Assembly (NCBI GenBank): GCA_013821525.1
Contig: JACDGR010000004.1
Coordinates: 1 to 35,904, forward strand
Direction of reading: 5' to 3'
DNA from: Actinomycetota bacterium
Lineage (GTDB): Bacteria > Actinomycetota > Thermoleophilia > Gaiellales > Gaiellaceae
Length of the DNA: 35,904 nucleotides
This document shows positions 1-8,313 of the stretch, piece after piece. Each line of letters opens with the position of its first letter. The stretch's first letter is position 1. The position numbers were made by a program, and so were the translations under genes. Below the pieces are notes generated by a model that was given only the letters and a program-made list of their open reading frames with translations, ran no database searches and was not told where the DNA came from.

Positions 1-19
1 AGCCGGAAGCGCTAGCGGT

Positions 20-307
20 TCAGTTCCGGTCGTCGATCGCCAGCGCGCCGAATTCGGCGGGGTTGATGCCGAGCTTTAGGCACAAGCTCCGAACGACCGA
101 CGGCGTTACATCATCATCCGGTCCTAGGCTCTGAAGATGGGCGGTCACCACGTTCCCGTTCACCACTCGAACGAGGTACGTGAAATTCTCGGGGCCCCGC
201 TCGCCGCTGTAAGTCTTGCCGAGGGTCACTTGCCTGCACCCGTATCGCTCGACCAAGCGCGCGAGCAACGCCCCGAACGCTACGGGCGGACCGTTCGGAT
301 AAGGCAC
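20..307 (-). CDS. HicA-like small protein (putative toxin partner)
   Basis: 95-aa ORF, GTG start at 307, 4 nt after the stop of the HicB-like ORF; C-terminal VTPSVVRSLCLKLGINPAEF resembles the HicA C-terminal pattern. Confidence 0.4.
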   Translation of the reverse strand: MPYPNGPPVAFGALLARLVERYGCRQVTLGKTYSGERGPENFTYLVRVVNGNVVTAHLQSLGPDDDVTPSVVRSLCLKLGINPAEFGALAIDDRN

Positions 308-310
308 GAA

Positions 311-652
311 CTACACCCCTCGGGCGAATCGAGCCGAGATGTGGGGCACCTCGTGCATCATCGCCTCGTCGGGTTTGCCCCGTGTAATCACGAGGCTGAG
401 CGTCGACTCGGACGCGTTGTACTCATCCTCGTATTCCTTCGGGGCCGGTGGCACCGCGTACGGATCGAGGCCCTGCTCTTCGCATGACAGGATGTGTCCA
501 ACGATCATGCGCCGCACCTCGTAGAGGATTTCGTCGATGCTCGATGCTTGTGCCGCAAGGTCGTGCTCTAGGACCTGCGCAACCCATCGATAGCTTCCAT
601 CCCGAACGACCTCGCGCCTGATCAAGACACGGGCCTCGGTCGTGGTTTCCAT
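311..652 (-). CDS. HicB-like protein (putative antitoxin)
   Basis: YRWVAQVLEHDLAAQASSIDEILYEVRRMIVGHI...PPAP resembles the HicB-like N-terminal fold; ATG start. Confidence 0.5.
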   Translation of the reverse strand: METTTEARVLIRREVVRDGSYRWVAQVLEHDLAAQASSIDEILYEVRRMIVGHILSCEEQGLDPYAVPPAPKEYEDEYNASESTLSLVITRGKPDEAMMHEVPHISARFARGV

Positions 653-836
653 GCCTCAGCCTATACCGAACGCGAGGTCGGCGGGCCACTTCCCCATGTA
701 GGCGGGATCCGGAGCGGTGCGGCATCTCCACCGTGCTACGCTTCAACTTGCCGTCAGGGCATCACGGATTGGGGTTTCCCGGTCGGAGCAAGGCTCGACG
801 CATCAGGCGCCGGGCCTTTGCTTTATCCGCGGTAGG

Positions 837-1139
837 TCACCGCCCGCTCGTGTACACCTGTAGTCGGATCGCCATGACAGCTACGGCGAACAGCACCGCG
901 TACAGCATGCCGCGAGACAGCCACAGGCTGCGCTCTGCGCTACGCAGCCGCTCCTCTAAGGGGTTCATGCGGTTCGCGTAGAAGAGCGCAGCACGCTCAT
1001 CCTGCGCGGCGATGTGCTGTGTTAGGCGCGCGTTGAAACCTTCGATCACCCGATCCACGTGGATCCGATCGCCATGCGTGATCGCCATGGGGCCAGTTTC
1101 CGCATTGGGATCGGCGCCCCAGCCGTTGAGGTCGGTCAC
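837..1139 (-). CDS. Small coiled-coil protein with C-terminal TM helix (lysis-associated?)
   Basis: GTG at 1139 overlaps the endolysin TGA (GTGA); ERLRSAERSLWLSRGMLYAVLFAVAVMAI = coiled-coil-like segment then TM. Confidence 0.5.
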   Translation of the reverse strand: MTDLNGWGADPNAETGPMAITHGDRIHVDRVIEGFNARLTQHIAAQDERAALFYANRMNPLEERLRSAERSLWLSRGMLYAVLFAVAVMAIRLQVYTSGR

Positions 1140-1732
1140 GGCCTGGACCGAATCCGCACCATCGCCGCTCGATGATTCCACTTCGGCCACACCGCATCGT
1201 GCTGGTCGACGCTCGCCCCGTGGTTTCGCGTCACACCGGGCCGGTGCCCGTTCGGCCCGTGGCACTCGAGGTAGATCACGTCGGCCCACTTCGGCGCGGC
1301 GGGATTCCACTTGGTCGCGTCGATGATGAGCCGCACATGCCCCATCATGTAGAACTGCTTCTCGGGGATCCGGATCGTCGGCGTGATCAGCAGGATACCC
1401 GGCGCCGGAATCGTGGCGAGCTCGCCGAGCTCGAGGTGACCGCCGCGGCGCGGGTCGGCATCCTCCAGCAGGCTATCCACGTTCAGGTCATCGCAGACCG
1501 TCGCCTGTGACTGGTCGTTGAAACCGCATCTAGATCTTCGAATCCGATACGCGAAACAAATCGCACCCGCGCAGTCCGAGCCCCACTTGCCGTCGCGGAA
1601 GGTCCACGGCACGCCGGGATGGCGCGGGTCGTACGTACCGGTCCCGAGCAGGTACTGGCCTCCGTTGCCCTCCACCGAGAGCATGCGGGTAACGGCCTCT
1701 TCCGCAGAGCACGGGGTGTCGCCGTCGGTCAC
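1136..1732 (-). CDS. NlpC/P60- or CHAP-like endolysin
   Basis: GSDCAGAICFAYRI (Cys region) and MMGHVRLIID (His region); GTG at 1732 overlaps the upstream TGA. Longer GTG start at 1813 is possible. Confidence 0.6.
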   Translation of the reverse strand: MTDGDTPCSAEEAVTRMLSVEGNGGQYLLGTGTYDPRHPGVPWTFRDGKWGSDCAGAICFAYRIRRSRCGFNDQSQATVCDDLNVDSLLEDADPRRGGHLELGELATIPAPGILLITPTIRIPEKQFYMMGHVRLIIDATKWNPAAPKWADVIYLECHGPNGHRPGVTRNHGASVDQHDAVWPKWNHRAAMVRIRSRP

Positions 1733-1890
1733 TTGCGATGCCTCGGCGCTTTCGACCGTCCGAGCGCCGGGCAGACGCGCTTCGAATGGCCCGTTACGCC
1801 GCAACTCGAGCACGTGTTCTTCGCTCGCATGGGCCGGTCCTGATCGCGCTCGACGAGCCCGGCCTCGACGAGCGCCACGAGATCAATCAC
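1729..1890 (-). CDS. CCHC zinc-knuckle microprotein
   Basis: GTG start overlapping the end of the upstream ORF; CSSCGVTGHSKRVC = C-X2-C-X4-H-X4-C. Confidence 0.55.
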   Translation of the reverse strand: MIDLVALVEAGLVERDQDRPMRAKNTCSSCGVTGHSKRVCPALGRSKAPRHRK

Positions 1891-2101
1891 GTGCGTCCTT
1901 GAACTTCTCGTCGAGGGCCGCGTCGGCCTTGGCATCATCTTCCGCGAACGCCACGGGCAGCGCCTCGAGCATCGCGGCGATATGCGCCAACGATTCGCTG
2001 ACGGATACGGTGCCAGCTTTGGCGGATTGATAGGCGGATACGGCGCGTTCAATGACGGCGCCGAGCGCGGTGGCGAGAGCGACCTCGTCTTCGATTTTCA
2101 T
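1883..2101 (-). CDS. Hypothetical small protein
   Basis: MKIEDEVALATALGAVIERAV...; ATGA overlap with the 2098-2451 gene. Confidence 0.55.
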   Translation of the reverse strand: MKIEDEVALATALGAVIERAVSAYQSAKAGTVSVSESLAHIAAMLEALPVAFAEDDAKADAALDEKFKDARD

Positions 2102-2451
2102 GGCGTAACTCCGATCGATTTCAGCGCCTGCTCCACTGCGATCCCGTACTGCAACGCAGCCGCGAGGCTGGACGCGTTGTCCAGCTTCCAAGCTGCCGCC
2201 ACGGCTCGGTACGCCGCGACCACCGCCACGAGCACCTTGGCTCGCTCGGCCCGGTACTTCGCCAGCGTCGCATCACACGCCGCTTTGCCGTCAGCCACGG
2301 GGCAGGCCGCAACGATGGCGAGCTGATGCTCGCCGTCGAAAGCCACGAACATGACCTGTGCGGCGTCCAAGCTGGCCGTGGTCGTGCTCAGAGCCGTGTG
2401 TCTCGCCGTGGCCGAGCACGCGACGAGCGCGACGAGGATCAACGCCTTCAC
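2098..2451 (-). CDS. Small putative lipoprotein in lysis cassette
   Basis: N-terminal MKALILVALVACSAT = signal peptide with lipobox-like LVAC. Confidence 0.55.
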   Translation of the reverse strand: MKALILVALVACSATARHTALSTTTASLDAAQVMFVAFDGEHQLAIVAACPVADGKAACDATLAKYRAERAKVLVAVVAAYRAVAAAWKLDNASSLAAALQYGIAVEQALKSIGVTP

Positions 2452-2807
2452 AGCGCCACCATCGGTTCATCCTTGGCCATCGTGTCGTGCGGGACCACCG
2501 GGTCCATGCTCGCCGCGCTCTCGGCGTTGATCTTCGCCGCAGTGGCGCCGTGGTCAGCGATGCCTTGCGACAGGATGTACGCCGCGGCCGCGCCTACAAA
2601 CAGCGCTAGCTTCTGCGGATCGACCTCGAATCCGAGCACGCCGACGATGGGCGAGAGCACCACGACGAGCGCCGTCACGATGAATGCGAGAAATTTCTTA
2701 CTGGCGAGCAGCTGGGTCAGTACGTCTTTCACGGGCGGGTCCTTTGGTGGGGGAGGCGGTGGCAGGAGTGGCTTACGGAATCGAGCGGTGATCGTGTCGT
2801 CGCTCAT
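2448..2807 (-). CDS. Holin-like membrane protein
   Basis: ATG at 2807 overlaps the stop of the EAL gene; two hydrophobic segments FLAFIVTALVVVLSPIVGVLGF and LALFVGAAAAYIL. Confidence 0.55.
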   Translation of the reverse strand: MSDDTITARFRKPLLPPPPPPKDPPVKDVLTQLLASKKFLAFIVTALVVVLSPIVGVLGFEVDPQKLALFVGAAAAYILSQGIADHGATAAKINAESAASMDPVVPHDTMAKDEPMVAL

Positions 2808-3547
2808 GCGAATTGGCCGGTTGGACGACCGACGAGGTAGCCCTGAACCAATCGAATGCCGCACGCGCGACACGCCTCGAGCTCGGCTTGCGTCTCGACG
2901 CCCTCGGCGATGACCGCGATCCCGACCTCGTTGCAGAACCGGGTGATCGCGGCGACGAGCTTGAGCCGTCGTGGAATCTGATCCATGCCTCGGATCATCG
3001 TCATGTCGAGTTTGACGATCTCGGGCTCGAACGCGATCAGCGCCTCGAGCTCCGAGTGTCCGGTGCCGTAGTCATCGAGCGCGACCCGATACCCGACGCA
3101 CCGGAGCCGGCCGATCTTCTCGAAGCCCTCGTCGAGATCGATCCGCACGTGCTCGGTGAGCTCGAGCACCACTCGCCCGGCATGCCGAGACAGCATTGAA
3201 TCGGTCGCGTATAGCTCCTCATCGTCGAGCTCGCCGCCGTGCACGTTCACGAACAGGTGAACGTGCACGGGCATCAGGTGAATCACGCCGGCGAGGTACG
3301 CGCGGATCGCGCGCCCGAGCTCGTGAAGCCGCCCGAGGTGGATCGCCGCCTCGATGAAGGTCTCGGGCTGTCCGAGCTGCGCATCGTTGCAACGCAGCAG
3401 CGCCTCGTAGCCGTAGACCTCGAGCGTGTCGACGTGCGCGATTCGCTGGAAATCCATGCGCAGGGTGGAGAGAGCGGCGTCGAATTGGGCGTGGGTTGCG
3501 GCCGTCCCGCCGAGCAGATCCGAGATAGACGGATCGTCGTCGGCCAT
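2804..3547 (-). CDS. EAL-domain protein (putative cyclic-di-GMP phosphodiesterase)
   Basis: YGYEALLR, FVNVHG, VLELTE, ALDDYGTGHS, VKLDM, VIAEGVET, VQGYLVGRP = ordered EAL-domain motifs. Confidence 0.88.
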   Translation of the reverse strand: MADDDPSISDLLGGTAATHAQFDAALSTLRMDFQRIAHVDTLEVYGYEALLRCNDAQLGQPETFIEAAIHLGRLHELGRAIRAYLAGVIHLMPVHVHLFVNVHGGELDDEELYATDSMLSRHAGRVVLELTEHVRIDLDEGFEKIGRLRCVGYRVALDDYGTGHSELEALIAFEPEIVKLDMTMIRGMDQIPRRLKLVAAITRFCNEVGIAVIAEGVETQAELEACRACGIRLVQGYLVGRPTGQFA

Positions 3548-4023
3548 CAGCTGCACCCGTGCACGAGTGCGGTGATGACTGCGGCGACCGCGATGCCCAG
3601 CGCCGTGATGATCGGGACGATCATCTTGCCGCGCCGCTCGCTCGCCGCGTCGGTCTTCGCGGTGATGTCGACGATCGTGGTCAGCTTGGTTTCGATCTCG
3701 ATGTACCGCTCGCGGATCCTCTGGACCTCAAGCTTCTGAGCTTCGTCGGCGAGTTGCGATGCCTGCCGAAACTCGCGGAGCGCTCGCCAGAGCTCGGGCT
3801 CGGTGCCAACCGGCGTGTGCGACTCGAAACTGAATTCGCCGCGCGGCACCGTGGGCGGCGGCTCGGTTAGGCCGACGCCGCGGGGAGGGGTGCGAACGCG
3901 CAAGGTCTCGCCACGGTCGCCGAGAATTGTGCCGGGTCGCTGCGGACGCGGCGGCCTTGGCTCCTGCGGTGGAGCCCAACGTCCAACGGTCGGCGGCGGC
4001 CGAGGTTTCCGATCATCCGACAC
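3547..4023 (-). CDS. Proline-rich protein with coiled coil and C-terminal TM
   Basis: GTG start; PRPPPTVGRWAPPQEPRPPRPQRP N-terminus, helical middle, MIVPIITALGIAVAAVITALV TM. Confidence 0.55.
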   Translation of the reverse strand: MSDDRKPRPPPTVGRWAPPQEPRPPRPQRPGTILGDRGETLRVRTPPRGVGLTEPPPTVPRGEFSFESHTPVGTEPELWRALREFRQASQLADEAQKLEVQRIRERYIEIETKLTTIVDITAKTDAASERRGKMIVPIITALGIAVAAVITALVHGCS

Positions 4024-4071
4024 GTAAGGTGGAGGGTGACGGGGGTGAGCAGGCAGGCTCCGGGATTAGGG

Positions 4072-4824
4072 CTACGGAACGGTCGTTACGTACTCAATTG
4101 AATCGATATACTGGGTGTTCGCGTTACCGCCCGATGTGACCGTAACGTAAAAGTTCGTAACGGTTCCCGCGACTACGTTTTCCGTGAGTCCGGTGATCGT
4201 TAACGCTTCAACGTTGCCGGTGTGTACCGCAGCGGTTTGCGTGGTCCCGAGTTGCGTTGAGGTAACGCCGCTCACGCCGACCGCATAAACGTCTTTGGTG
4301 GCGAGCATGGTCATGATGTCGCTAACCGAGAAGTTTTGGACATACACCGTGATGCTTTGAAGCTGTTCACCCTCTTCTAGGATCAGGTTGTAAACTGCCC
4401 GATCATTCGCGGCCTTGAACTGAATCTGGCTACCGTTGAAACGCGAAATCGTTTGGGATGATGGAACGGGATTAACGACGATACCCGCCGCGCCTGGCAT
4501 GCGCCTAACGCGCGTGCCTCGCTTGTACTTGCCCGTGCCGCTCACCGTAAAGTGCGCGTTCGCCGACGCGGTCGCGCCTGCAGTGAGCGTCGCGAGCCCG
4601 GTGACCCCGAGAGTGTTATCAAACGAGCTCGCCCCCTGAAACGCGCCGTCGCTCAAGTACTGGCACCACAGGTACAGAAACGCGAACAGCGTGTTGATCT
4701 CGCCGCTCGTCGGGATCTCCGAGTTGGCGAACCCGCTCGCCTTGTGACCCGCGGTGAGCGCGATCGTATTGACGAGACCCGTGTCCCACGTTGGTAGCTG
4801 TCCGACGGTTGGCTTGGTGCTCAT
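4072..4824 (-). CDS. Putative tail fibre / distal tail protein
   Basis: Ser/Thr/Gly-rich beta-type composition, position after the DUF2612-like gene. Confidence 0.45.
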   Translation of the reverse strand: MSTKPTVGQLPTWDTGLVNTIALTAGHKASGFANSEIPTSGEINTLFAFLYLWCQYLSDGAFQGASSFDNTLGVTGLATLTAGATASANAHFTVSGTGKYKRGTRVRRMPGAAGIVVNPVPSSQTISRFNGSQIQFKAANDRAVYNLILEEGEQLQSITVYVQNFSVSDIMTMLATKDVYAVGVSGVTSTQLGTTQTAAVHTGNVEALTITGLTENVVAGTVTNFYVTVTSGGNANTQYIDSIEYVTTVP

Positions 4825-4827
4825 GAG

Positions 4828-5325
4828 TTATCCGATCCCGGCTGCGAGGTTTCCGACGTCCCATCCGGGACCTGCATCGAGCTTGAACGCTGCCGCCGTC
4901 GCAACGCTCGACCACTGCACGACAAGCCGCACGCCGGCTGCAGCGGCCGCCGCCACGAACGACACCAAGATGGCCGCGGTTGAATCCGTGATCACGCCAA
5001 CGATGCGCATACGAATCGTTGCCGCGCCCTCTTGGCTGATCCGGATCTGCAACGTCGTATCCGTCAGCACCAGCCGAGCGATCGTCAGCAGGTCCTCATA
5101 TCGGCCTTTGCTGTTGTTCGTCGATATGCGCGCGCGGATGTAGCGGCTGTAATCCGCGTCGGTCGTGCCGTCGCGCGGTTGGTTAACGAGCTTGCCGAGC
5201 GCGTCGAGCTGCACGCCGACGGCTGTTCCGACCTGCCGTTGCATGAGCAGCTGCCACAGCGCCGACTCGAGCGCTTGGATCGGTGTGACGTACGCGGTGA
5301 GCGTCGCCGCGATAAACGGCTTCAT
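4828..5325 (-). CDS. DUF2612-like baseplate/tail protein
   Basis: LDALGKLVNQPRDGTTDADYSRYIRARISTNNSKGRYEDLL pattern; ATGA overlap with fibre gene. Confidence 0.6.
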   Translation of the reverse strand: MKPFIAATLTAYVTPIQALESALWQLLMQRQVGTAVGVQLDALGKLVNQPRDGTTDADYSRYIRARISTNNSKGRYEDLLTIARLVLTDTTLQIRISQEGAATIRMRIVGVITDSTAAILVSFVAAAAAAGVRLVVQWSSVATAAAFKLDAGPGWDVGNLAAGIG

Positions 5326-7541
5326 GAGTCCTGCTCGAACATGCGGGAAAAGGCCTCGGCCACGTGATCGGGCACGTCGACGCCGGGAACGGGTACTAAA
5401 GTGAGCGGACCTGCTAGGCCTACCAATCGATCGAACGAGCTATCGAACGAGCTATCAAAGGAGCCCGTTGGATAGTCGATATCGAACGAGCTCGCGAAGG
5501 ATCGGTCAAACGTCCTGCTCGACGGTGCCGCCGGAGTGAACGTGGTCGCCGAGGTCTCGACGCTGTACAGACGTGCGCCGCTAACATCGCTCACCGGGCC
5601 CGCCGCCATGAACAGCGTGTGCCCGTCGCTCGCGAATCCCGATACGACGATAGGGCCGATCGCGCTTAGGTCCTGGACCACCGTGGCAGTCAGTCCGTTG
5701 ATATCGACCGCGACGAGGTTGCTGCCCGACGTGATCCACACGTCGCCGTTAGGTCGCTGGCACGACGCGCCGAGCGTTCCTGTGATCGCAATCTCGGTGT
5801 ACGTAACGAGCGCCTGGGTCTGGACGTTGTACTTGTACAATCCGAGCTTGTTGCCCGAGCCCTGAACGATTCCCGTGATCACGCTCGCCGTCGACGACTT
5901 GTAAATGTTCCCGAGGTTCGCGACGCCTGCTAGCGGGGTGACCTGCGTGATGTAGTTTAGGTCGTAATCAAAGACGTAGAGAGGGGCGCTGCCCGAGCCC
6001 GAGAGCAGGAGCGTCGAGAACACGACGCGCGAGATGCCATCGAGCACAACCACGCTCGGCGACTGCCCCTTGGGCGACGCCACGATCCCCGACGGGATCA
6101 CGGCGGTCATCCCTGTCGCCGCATAGGTGCCAGCGAACGAGCCCAGTGATTTATCCCAATAGCCTACTCCGAGCCCGGTGCCGTTGCGTTCGCGGTCGCC
6201 TGAGCAATAGAGCCGCCCCGTGGTTCCGGCGCTCGCGCCCCAGGCCAGCGCGTTCGCATACTTGATCCCGGCGAACTGCGTGCCGTTGAGCCCGTAGTAG
6301 CCGATCAGGATCGGATTAACGTTGCCGTTGGAATTCCACGCCGCCGACGGGTCGTACTTGAACAGCACGCCGTTGGGGTAACCAGCGATGTAGACTGTGC
6401 CGCCGACGTTCAGCCGAGGCCCTTGGCTAACCGCGGTGTTGGTCCAGACGCCATACCAAGTGACCGTGCCGGCAGGCTCGACGTCCTGAAAGAACCCGCT
6501 GTACTGCGACGTGTTGCCGATGACGCCGCTGTTTGGCAACGACGCGACGAGCGATTCGATCGCGACCGGCAGCACGTAATTCAGCGCGTAATTGACGTAC
6601 GTGTACGCACCGGTCGAGCCCGCACGCCAACCAACCTTGCCGGCGCCGCCGTCGATATCGAGCTGAGGCGGCGTCCCGGTGAGCGGGTTACTTTGCGGCG
6701 TTACGTTGCGACCGGTGACCGGAGGCGAACCACCGGCCGTGTACGTGTACATCGCGCCGTCGAGGCACCACGACTGCGTGCGCACGTTGTTCGGTTGTCC
6801 CAGCGCCGTGTCAATGATCGCGGTCCAGCCTTGGCCAACGATGTCAACGAACTGGATGTTTCCGGTGCTCGTGACCTCGTAGAGCTTGGTCGCGGTGCCC
6901 GTCGTGATGTTGAGCGCCCACAGCTGCCACGGGTTCTGGCCGAACGCGACGTAGATCCACTTGCTCGAGGTGCTCGTGTCGGGCGCGAGCCGGTACGCGT
7001 ACGTCGTGAAGCCGGCAGCATTGCTATCGCCGACGTAGCCGATGATCGTCTGCGCGAGCGTGGTCGGGTTCGTGACCACGATGCACGCCGGGCGATTCGC
7101 GCTCTCCTGTGTCCCCATGTAGAGCAGGCCCGCGGTGTCGAAGATCGCCGAGTAGAACGTAGTCGACGCGTCCGGGTTCTGCGCCGGCGATTCCGTGATC
7201 TGTGCGAGCTCGTGGATCTGCTCGTCGGTCGGGTCGTAGTACGCAGTCGACGGGCCGAACAGCGGGAAGAAGATCCGACCGTTCGCCGCGCGCAGTTGAT
7301 TCGTGTACTGGTAGAGCAGGCTTGGATAGAGGTGCGTCGTGGTGTTGTAGAGCGTCGTGACCGGAGCGGTGCCGGTCAGATTCGAAACAACGGCCCACTC
7401 CACGGGCACGCCTACGCCGCCGTCAAAACACCCGGAGATGTAGTTCCATCCCGTGTTGGCGGCGTTCCGGGAGAGCGCTGTCGTGAACTGGCGAGAGACG
7501 CTGACCGGGATGCCGTGATCAATGATCGACGGCGTCGGCAT
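5322..7541 (-). CDS. Large tail fibre-like protein, possible beta-propeller, with (S)SFD repeat linker
   Basis: 739 aa; repetitive beta-type sequence; TAAATG junction with upstream gene; C-terminal TGSFDSSFDSSFDRL. Confidence 0.55.
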   Translation of the reverse strand: MPTPSIIDHGIPVSVSRQFTTALSRNAANTGWNYISGCFDGGVGVPVEWAVVSNLTGTAPVTTLYNTTTHLYPSLLYQYTNQLRAANGRIFFPLFGPSTAYYDPTDEQIHELAQITESPAQNPDASTTFYSAIFDTAGLLYMGTQESANRPACIVVTNPTTLAQTIIGYVGDSNAAGFTTYAYRLAPDTSTSSKWIYVAFGQNPWQLWALNITTGTATKLYEVTSTGNIQFVDIVGQGWTAIIDTALGQPNNVRTQSWCLDGAMYTYTAGGSPPVTGRNVTPQSNPLTGTPPQLDIDGGAGKVGWRAGSTGAYTYVNYALNYVLPVAIESLVASLPNSGVIGNTSQYSGFFQDVEPAGTVTWYGVWTNTAVSQGPRLNVGGTVYIAGYPNGVLFKYDPSAAWNSNGNVNPILIGYYGLNGTQFAGIKYANALAWGASAGTTGRLYCSGDRERNGTGLGVGYWDKSLGSFAGTYAATGMTAVIPSGIVASPKGQSPSVVVLDGISRVVFSTLLLSGSGSAPLYVFDYDLNYITQVTPLAGVANLGNIYKSSTASVITGIVQGSGNKLGLYKYNVQTQALVTYTEIAITGTLGASCQRPNGDVWITSGSNLVAVDINGLTATVVQDLSAIGPIVVSGFASDGHTLFMAAGPVSDVSGARLYSVETSATTFTPAAPSSRTFDRSFASSFDIDYPTGSFDSSFDSSFDRLVGLAGPLTLVPVPGVDVPDHVAEAFSRMFEQDS

Positions 7542-8303
7542 TTACTTCGCGACCCAGCCGGCGGTCGTGCTCGCGCCCGATTCCTTTATGTACAGACTGG
7601 TGCCAGCTCCACCGTCGGTTCGCAGGAACATATCTCCAGGGCTCCCGTAAACAACGCCGAGCGGAGTACCAGCACCCGACGTGATCCGAGACAGTCCATT
7701 GATCTTTAGCGATCCTTCGATCGTTGTGTTTCCCTGAATATCAACGGGCGGTGGCGTGGCGGTACTGATCGCGACGACGTTCCAGACCGAATTGAAATAT
7801 TGAAGCGTGACGCTGTTTCCGAGCCCGCCACTCATGATGACGTCGGCGCCGTACCCGGTGTTGATCCGGTTCGCCGCTGCCGAGCTGCTCGCGTTGTTGC
7901 GGATATACATCTGGTTCGCGGCGTCCGCGTTCACCAGGATGATCGTGCGTCCAAGCGTCCCGCCGGTTAATCCCGCGAGCAAGACCGTGCTACTCGATGA
8001 CGTGACGAGGATCGTCGTCGCGGCGCCGATGCCCGTCGGGGCCCAGTCGTTAACCGTGCCGGTGATCCCAGCTGGCGAAATGACCGAGACCGAGCTACCG
8101 CCGGAACCGTTGCTCGCTGCGGTGATGCGACCGTCAACGCCAACGGTGAGATTTGTCGCGGTGTAGCTGCCAGCCGCAACCGTCGTAGTTGCGAGCATCG
8201 CGGTTGTGATCGTGTTGTTGTCGATCGTGTGCGTGGCATTCCACGCCGTCGCACCGATGATCGCGACGGACCCATCGTTATTTGTAGAGTGCTTGATGCT
8301 CAT
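7542..8303 (-). CDS. Putative tail fibre protein
   Basis: MSIKHSTNNDGSVAIIGATAWNATHTI fibre-like start, Gly/Ser/Thr-rich body. Confidence 0.5.
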   Translation of the reverse strand: MSIKHSTNNDGSVAIIGATAWNATHTIDNNTITTAMLATTTVAAGSYTATNLTVGVDGRITAASNGSGGSSVSVISPAGITGTVNDWAPTGIGAATTILVTSSSSTVLLAGLTGGTLGRTIILVNADAANQMYIRNNASSSAAANRINTGYGADVIMSGGLGNSVTLQYFNSVWNVVAISTATPPPVDIQGNTTIEGSLKINGLSRITSGAGTPLGVVYGSPGDMFLRTDGGAGTSLYIKESGASTTAGWVAK

Positions 8304-8313
8304 TGGTTGGCTC

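Noticed and set aside
5404-5520. Possible diversity-generating retroelement variable region near the fibre repeats
   Set aside because: No reverse transcriptase or template repeat seen in the window; repeats are simple 12-bp tandem units
6423-7709. 428-aa plus-strand ORF opposite the large fibre
   Set aside because: Codon-in-register antisense of a fibre gene, extremely Arg/Asp/Val-rich, no domain; typical high-GC shadow ORF
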